Positions 13,671 through 17,700 of a stretch of 17,700 bases of DNA are shown here, piece after piece. The position numbers were made by a program, and so were the translations under genes. Positions within the stretch are counted from its first letter, which is position 1; each line of letters opens with the position of its first letter. Under the pieces are notes generated by a model that worked only from the letters and a program-made list of their open reading frames with translations, did no database searches and was not told the DNA's origin. The stretch is from Lachnospiraceae bacterium UBA7060 (GTDB taxonomy: Bacteria; Bacillota; Clostridia; Lachnospirales; Lachnospiraceae): contig DLAA01000108.1 in NCBI GenBank assembly GCA_002493835.1, positions 1-17,700 of the forward strand, given 5' to 3'.

Positions 13671-16361
13671 AACCTGCCTGGCACATGATCCTGCCATTCC
13701 CACAACCACCAGCAGTTCATGCACAAAAAGAGGGGTAATTGACAGTGCGATCAGCCGTATCCACTCCTCTGCACTTAGTCTCACTGTACCGAAAAGCGAG
13801 ACTAAAATTGGAAACTCCGTCACAGCCACCTGCAAGGCAATACCTACCGCCAAAGCGAGCAGCATTTGCGGATTGTTCCTGTGATTCATCCGGAATACAG
13901 AGCGGTTTACGTCCCGCATTCCAATAGCGTGAAATAGCTGGCTAATTCCCAGCACTGTGAAAGCATGCGTCTGCGCTCTTGCCAAGACACTTGATATTTT
14001 CATTCCTTCCAATATATTATGTAAACTCACAGGAAACCCTTCAGCTACAATACGGTCATAAGGAACCTTTAAAAAAGCTGCCAAACTAATTCCGCCAATT
14101 ACCATTCCATAACAAATTACACACATGAGTCCGCCCTTTGCAAAAAGCGACTCCTCCTTCTTTCTAGGCGGTTCTCTCATCAAACTCTCCGTATCATTGT
14201 CATCCACCCCCAGCGCAAGAGCCGGCAGCGAATCGGTAATCAGATTGATCCAGAGAATGAAGCCGGCCGTTAAAGGAATCGGCAGTCCCGCCACAATAGC
14301 CAGCAGCATGGTAAGAATTTCACCCAGATTGGAGGATAGAAGAAAAAGCACCGATTTCCGGATATTATCATAAATGCCCCGTCCCTCCCGAATGGCTGTG
14401 TGTATAGTGGCTACATTGTCATCCATCAAAACAAAATCCGCCGCTCCCCTGGCTACGTCAGTACCTCCCTGTCCCATGGCAATTCCAATATCCGCCGCCT
14501 GAAGAGAAGGCGCATCATTGACCCCGTCCCCAGTCATAGCTACTGTTTTATGTAAACTTTTATACCCTTCTACAATTCGCACCTTATGCTCCGGTGTCAC
14601 ACGGGCAAAAACTTTCAGCTGAGGCAGTTTATGCAGAAAAGCCGACTCCTTTAAGTGATCCAGCTCTCTGCCGGTAATGCACTCCTCCGTGCGGCTTGCA
14701 ATCCCCAGTTGTCTGGCAATGGAAAAAGCCGTGTCAGGATGATCCCCCGTGATCATCACCGTGGTCACTCCCGCACGGGAAAATCCCTGCACAGCAGCCA
14801 CTGCCTCCGGCCTAACCGGATCCTGCATACTGACAAACCCAAGAAATACCATTCCCCGTTCGCTCATTCTTCCCTCTGGTTCCATGGCAAGTGCCATTAC
14901 CCGGCGCCCTTCCCCCATCAAACTTTTCTGTACTCCCAACATTCTGTCCCTCTCCGCCACTGTAAGCTCTGTTATCTGCCCGTTTCGGAAGTATCTATCG
15001 CAGTTTTCCAAAATTCGCTCTGCCGCTCCCTTAGTATATGCTGTCTTTCCACTGCCGCAGCGATGAAGCGTAGTCATCATCTTGCGCTCAGAGTCAAAGC
15101 CAATCTCCTTAAGCCTCGGATATTTCTCCCTGATACGCTCAATCCGTGCGCCACAGTCCTGCGCCATATGAAGAAGAGCGAGCTCTGTGGGATCTCCCAC
15201 TGCCTCCTCCCCCGCCTGTCCATCATTACAAAGCACACAACCGCGTAAAAAATGCTCAGCGCAGAGGTTATCCTGCTGTCCTGCCGGGATGTCTCCCAGA
15301 AGTGCCTCTAGGCCCTCTCTCTCTATTATCTTTCCCTCGAGATAACACTCCATCACCGTCATCTTATTCTGAGTAAGCGTACCAGTCTTGTCCGAGCATA
15401 CCACATCCACCGCCCCCAGTGTCTCCACCGCTGAGAGCCTGCGGACAATCGTGTTTGCCTTTACCATACGTGACACACTGAGCGCCAGCACAATTGTCAC
15501 AATGGCGGGAAGCCCCTCTGGCACAGCAGCTACTGCAAGAGAAACTGATGTCAGAAGCATATCTCCTACATCCCGTTTCTGCCAGACAGCTACAAGAAAA
15601 AGAAGGACGCAGATTCCCACTGCCAACGCACTCAGTACCTTTCCAAGCTCTCCCAGCCGTATCTGCAAAGGAGTCAGCTTTTCTCTATGTCCGTGGAGCA
15701 TATCCGCGATATGGCCTACACGAGTGTCCATTCCCGTTGCTGTCACCACGCCGGTACCCCGCCCCTTTGTCACATAAGTGGACATATACATCATGTTGGC
15801 GCTGCTGTTATCTGCTGTTTCCTCCTCCACAAAAAATGCATCCTTTTCCACCGGCACAGACTCTCCTGTTAGGGTAGACTCTTCTGCATATATCCCAACA
15901 CTTTCTATTAGTCTCAAATCTGCTGGAACACGGTTTCCCGCCTCCAGAAGCACAATATCTCCTGGTACAAGTTCATGGGAGGGTATGCATTTTGGTACAC
16001 CGTCCCTCAAAACAGTCGCCCGAGGTTCCGAAATCTGTTTCAAGGCTTCTACGGCCCTGCCAGCTTTTCCCTCCTGAATGATTCCCACTGCCGCATTCAA
16101 AGCGACCACTGCCACAATAATAATGGCATCTCCAAATTCACCGAGCATCATGGAAATCGCCATAGCCACCATAAGAATCATGATCAAAGGGTCATTTAAC
16201 TGTTCTGCAGCCCTTCGCCCCAAACTCTTTTTTTCCTGATCCTTTAATCTGTTTGGCCCATACTTCGCCATGCGTTCCACAGCCTGTCCTGCACTTAACC
16301 CTCGTAAAGCATCCGTCTGCAGTCCGCGGATCGTCTCCGATACGCTTCTGTTCTCATACAT
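13641..16361 (-). CDS. P-type calcium-transporting ATPase (P2A/PMR1-SERCA type)
   Basis: This 906-residue membrane ATPase is predicted to export Ca2+ at the cost of ATP. It has the cation-ATPase N domain, actuator-loop TGES (165-168), phosphorylated Asp324 in CSDKTGTLTQNK, nucleotide-binding TKGA (443-446) and MTGDGVNDAP (609-618). Membrane segment 4 carries PEGLPAIV (281-288), the Ca2+-type motif, and segment 6 has NLITDSLPA (706-714) with the Asn and Asp ligands of SERCA site II. About ten membrane segments are visible. The start at 16361 is preferred over an ATG 20 codons upstream because GGGAGG lies 8 nt before it. It overlaps the 3' end of ytaF tail to tail by 30 nt. Ca2+ specificity is by motif; Mn2+ transport, as in PMR1, cannot be excluded. 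Confidence 0.93.
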   Translation of the reverse strand: MYENRSVSETIRGLQTDALRGLSAGQAVERMAKYGPNRLKDQEKKSLGRRAAEQLNDPLIMILMVAMAISMMLGEFGDAIIIVAVVALNAAVGIIQEGKAGRAVEALKQISEPRATVLRDGVPKCIPSHELVPGDIVLLEAGNRVPADLRLIESVGIYAEESTLTGESVPVEKDAFFVEEETADNSSANMMYMSTYVTKGRGTGVVTATGMDTRVGHIADMLHGHREKLTPLQIRLGELGKVLSALAVGICVLLFLVAVWQKRDVGDMLLTSVSLAVAAVPEGLPAIVTIVLALSVSRMVKANTIVRRLSAVETLGAVDVVCSDKTGTLTQNKMTVMECYLEGKIIEREGLEALLGDIPAGQQDNLCAEHFLRGCVLCNDGQAGEEAVGDPTELALLHMAQDCGARIERIREKYPRLKEIGFDSERKMMTTLHRCGSGKTAYTKGAAERILENCDRYFRNGQITELTVAERDRMLGVQKSLMGEGRRVMALAMEPEGRMSERGMVFLGFVSMQDPVRPEAVAAVQGFSRAGVTTVMITGDHPDTAFSIARQLGIASRTEECITGRELDHLKESAFLHKLPQLKVFARVTPEHKVRIVEGYKSLHKTVAMTGDGVNDAPSLQAADIGIAMGQGGTDVARGAADFVLMDDNVATIHTAIREGRGIYDNIRKSVLFLLSSNLGEILTMLLAIVAGLPIPLTAGFILWINLITDSLPALALGVDDNDTESLMREPPRKKEESLFAKGGLMCVICYGMVIGGISLAAFLKVPYDRIVAEGFPVSLHNILEGMKISSVLARAQTHAFTVLGISQLFHAIGMRDVNRSVFRMNHRNNPQMLLALAVGIALQVAVTEFPILVSLFGTVRLSAEEWIRLIALSITPLFVHELLVVVGMAGSCARQVSYEKAEGQE

Positions 16362-16464
16362 ACACAAAACCTCCCAGCTTTTCTTATACCTGCCTGATTC
16401 CCTGTGCTCATCCTGTCTCAAAGGCTTGTCAGCTTTCAGGCTGTCACTGTTTCCTGTATGATAA

Positions 16465-16499
16465 GATATATTCGCGTATATATCGGAATATTACTTCCG
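16465..16499. promoter_or_regulatory. Two adjacent inverted repeats upstream of the Ca2+ ATPase
   Basis: GATATAT/ATATATC (16465-16471 and 16478-16484) flanks TCGCGT, and CGGAA/TTCCG (16484-16488 and 16495-16499) flanks six bases; they share one base. They lie 104-138 nt before the ATPase start codon, where its promoter should be. They could be an operator, but I could not place a convincing -35/-10 pair next to them. Confidence 0.3.
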
Positions 16500-16515
16500 T
16501 CTCACTCCCACATGT

Positions 16516-16541
16516 GAAAAAGGATCCTGTTTACAGGATTC
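16516..16541 (-). terminator. Terminator-like hairpin between greA and the Ca2+ ATPase
   Basis: On the minus strand GAATCCTG-TAAA-CAGGATCC pairs at 7 of 8 positions and is followed by TTTTT. Its place, after repeat copy D and before the ATPase promoter region, suits a second stop for greA transcription. Confidence 0.5.
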
Positions 16542-16574
16542 TCTGCCTGCCGCGGGGGCTTTAGCGACATGCAG

Positions 16575-16650
16575 CACCTGCGCACACGATTCCGGTAATG
16601 CTCCACATTCCCCTTAAATGGTTCACGCTGTCGCTTTCTCCTATAAATAA
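16575..16650 (-). repeat. Intergenic structured repeat, copy D (degenerate)
   Basis: On the minus strand it has TATAGGAGAAAGCGACAGCG, then TGAACCATTTAAGGGGAATG, matching copy A over about 75 nt with roughly one difference in four. The GAATGC hairpin has decayed (GAATGTGGAGCATTA) and the terminator stem no longer pairs. It occupies the 368-bp gap between greA and the Ca2+ ATPase (16362-16729), which otherwise holds two terminators, two inverted repeats and no convincing gene. Confidence 0.65.
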
Positions 16651-16711
16651 TGCAGTCTACCCTCTCAACTGGGATCTGACACCTTTTGACACCCAAGTCC
16701 TATAAAATTAA

Positions 16712-16739
16712 GAAAAGAGCTTCCTTATATCAGAAGCTC
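16712..16739 (-). terminator. greA intrinsic terminator overlapping the stop codon
   Basis: On the minus strand GAGCTTC (16739-16733) pairs perfectly with GAAGCTC (16723-16717) around a 9-nt loop and is followed by TTTTCTTAATTTT. The upstream arm is the last codons of greA and the TGA stop lies in the loop. Confidence 0.75.
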
Positions 16740-17233
16740 CTCAACTTATCATTTCCGTCATCTATTGTGTTTTCGATAGATTTGATTACTATGTAGTAAC
16801 CTCCGCCCCCGGCCAGCTCCACATACACACGGTCGCCCGCCTTGTGTCCCAGCAGAGCTTTTCCAAGCGGCGACTCCGTACTAATCAGTCCCTCCAGGGA
16901 ATTTCCCCTCACCGTAGTCACCAGTTTGTATTTCTCCGTGAGATTATCCTCCTCGAAAAAGACCTCAACCGTATTGTTCATGCCCACTTCGTCCTCTGCA
17001 GACTCATCGGACACGATCACTGCCGTTTTGATCATCCGTTCCAGATAGCGGATGCGGCTCTCATTTTGGTTTTTCACTTTTTTCGCCGCGTGATATTCGA
17101 AGTTTTCGCTCAAATCGCCATGCGCCCTCGCCGTCTTCACATCCTCAAGAGCCGCCGGACGCACCACGAGCTTGCGATACTCGATCTCTTCCTCCATCTT
17201 ACGGATATCCTGTTTTGTCAATTCATTATGCAT
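16730..17233 (-). CDS. greA: Transcription elongation factor GreA/GreB family
   Basis: The 167-residue protein binds the RNA polymerase secondary channel and stimulates cleavage of backtracked RNA. An N-terminal coiled coil (~1-75) carries the catalytic tip ARAHGDLSENFEYHAAK with Asp40 and Glu43 and the invariant GDxSEN pattern. The C-terminal FKBP-like domain (~85-157) has GLISTESPLGKALLGHKAGD, characteristic of Gre factors. Length is slightly above the usual ~158. It starts 12 nt after the HPr-like gene. AGG overlapping that gene's stop codon is a modest ribosome-binding site 10 nt from the ATG, so translation may be coupled. It appears to be the last gene of a two-gene unit with a terminator built into its 3' end. 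Confidence 0.92.
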   Translation of the reverse strand: MHNELTKQDIRKMEEEIEYRKLVVRPAALEDVKTARAHGDLSENFEYHAAKKVKNQNESRIRYLERMIKTAVIVSDESAEDEVGMNNTVEVFFEEDNLTEKYKLVTTVRGNSLEGLISTESPLGKALLGHKAGDRVYVELAGGGGYYIVIKSIENTIDDGNDKLRSF

Positions 17234-17245
17234 AACAGTTTTAAC

Positions 17246-17482
17246 CTATTTTGCGTTTACCATATAGTCTAACAGACGATTCACATCTTCAGGCTCATGC
17301 GCAACAAGCTCCATCTCTGGAATGGCATTGTCAGCAAAAAGCTTGGTAAGCGCCACATACTTTGTCAGCTGGGACTTAAGGTTCAGTCTGTCACCCTCTT
17401 TTGTCACTAACTCCACCGTGCCTTTGCACTGGTTTACTACCTCAAAAAACTTTTCAGGATCATCGATATTCATTACTTTCAT
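17246..17482 (-). CDS. Small HPr-like protein without the phosphorylatable histidine
   Basis: The product is 78 residues, soluble and unnamed. Residues 20-75 read like the back two-thirds of HPr, the PTS phosphocarrier: GTVELVTKEGDRLNLKSQLT corresponds to the strand-turn-NxKS segment, and MELVAHEPEDVNRLLDYM to the last strand and helix. The place of the HPr His15 loop (HARP) is taken by IDDPEKF, so phosphoryl transfer through His is not expected; Ser34 in LKS is the counterpart of the regulatory Ser46. The resemblance is by eye. GGAGG lies 8 nt before the ATG and a very good promoter is 50-78 nt upstream. It is followed by greA after 12 nt. A role in PTS or regulation is inference only. Confidence 0.75.
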   Translation of the reverse strand: MKVMNIDDPEKFFEVVNQCKGTVELVTKEGDRLNLKSQLTKYVALTKLFADNAIPEMELVAHEPEDVNRLLDYMVNAK

Positions 17483-17531
17483 TGCTTTTTCCTCCCTTTT
17501 TCTAAACTCTTCTTTCTTCGCTTCGCCCTAA

Positions 17532-17560
17532 CTTATAACACTTTTTTCCAATTTTGTCAA
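17532..17560 (-). promoter_or_regulatory. Promoter of the HPr-like gene and greA
   Basis: On the minus strand a perfect TTGACA (17560-17555), a 17-nt spacer and TATAAG (17537-17532, 5/6) are found. The leader is about 40 nt. This is among the best sigma-A matches in the window. Confidence 0.8.
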
Positions 17561-17616
17561 ATACTTTTTCAAAAAAAGTGCCTAATTTTTTTCGAATTCT
17601 TTTGTTAACTTTTTTG

Positions 17617-17645
17617 TTGACAAATCATAACTCATATAGTATATT
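17617..17645 (+). promoter_or_regulatory. Promoter of the tRNA gene
   Basis: A perfect TTGACA (17617-17622), a 17-nt spacer and TATATT (17640-17645, 5/6) lie 33 nt before the tRNA 5' end. The -35 is 57 bp from the -35 of the divergent promoter serving the HPr-like gene. Region 17483-17678 contains only these two promoters, an A/T-rich centre and the leader hairpin. Confidence 0.8.
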
Positions 17646-17650
17646 ATTAT

Positions 17651-17675
17651 TTGTCCGAACGACAAAGCCGGACAA
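17651..17675 (+). other. Hairpin in the tRNA 5' leader
   Basis: TTGTCCG (17651-17657) pairs perfectly with CGGACAA (17669-17675) across an 11-nt loop. It starts about where transcription should begin and ends 3 nt before the mature tRNA 5' end, so it would fill almost the whole leader removed by RNase P. Confidence 0.55.
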
Positions 17676-17678
17676 CAA

Positions 17679-17700
17679 GCGCGAGTGGCTCAGTTGGTGG
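17679..17700 (+). tRNA. tRNA, 5' end only (runs off window)
   Basis: The sequence GCGCGAG TG GCTCAGTTGGTGG gives a 7-nt acceptor strand, T8, then the 5' D-stem GCTC and a D loop with AGTTGG. The anticodon is outside the window. The 5' half resembles clostridial tRNA-Gly genes, but identity cannot be established from 22 nt. A strong promoter precedes it. Confidence 0.85.

Noticed and set aside
16502..16696. 64-codon minus-strand frame before the Ca2+ ATPase gene
   Set aside because: It runs through repeat copy D and a terminator hairpin, has no good ribosome-binding site and looks like no known protein.

Overview
The window looks like chromosome from a spore-forming Clostridia, most likely a Lachnospiraceae-type Firmicute. 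The reasons are strong Gram-positive Shine-Dalgarno sites, a CIRCE (HrcA) operator at htpG, a PrsA-like foldase lipoprotein, a YtaF-type sporulation membrane protein, a CotH-family kinase and moderate GC. The family assignment is inferred from gene style; there is no rRNA marker here. Ten of the eleven protein genes are on the minus strand.

From left to right: two copies of a structured intergenic repeat (1-160), one ending in a good intrinsic terminator; a surface-anchored CotH-family kinase gene broken by one in-frame TAG (212-2110); htpG (2148-4304) with a CIRCE element; a PrsA/parvulin lipoprotein (4497-5570) directly behind a PHP-domain phosphoesterase (5613-6401); a third repeat copy and a terminator; ilvE (6560-7585). 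A probable folate/thymidylate operon runs thyA (10303-11151), folA (9724-10215), then a soluble hybrid histidine kinase (7702-9666). Next come a 60-nt hairpin, a CPSF-like beta-CASP metallo-beta-lactamase protein (11268-12869), and the only plus-strand protein gene, ytaF (13035-13670). The 3' end of ytaF overlaps a convergent P-type Ca2+ ATPase (13641-16361). A further repeat copy and terminators precede greA (16730-17233), which follows a small HPr-like gene (17246-17482). The window ends in the first 22 nt of a plus-strand tRNA with a strong divergent promoter.

Functional groupings: ThyA makes dTMP and oxidises methylene-THF to dihydrofolate, which FolA reduces again, so the two form a metabolic pair. 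HtpG and the PrsA-like protein are folding factors, cytosolic and surface respectively. GreA and the HPr-like protein share one promoter. The 368-bp gap 16362-16729 holds a repeat copy, two terminators and two inverted repeats, but no convincing gene.

Most of the window is ordinary housekeeping sequence and I see no clear new multi-gene system. The best leads are the dispersed structured repeat family, the amber-interrupted CotH gene, the acidic insertion in HtpG, the HPr-like protein that lacks the phosphorylatable histidine, and the hairpins at 11216-11275 and 17651-17675.
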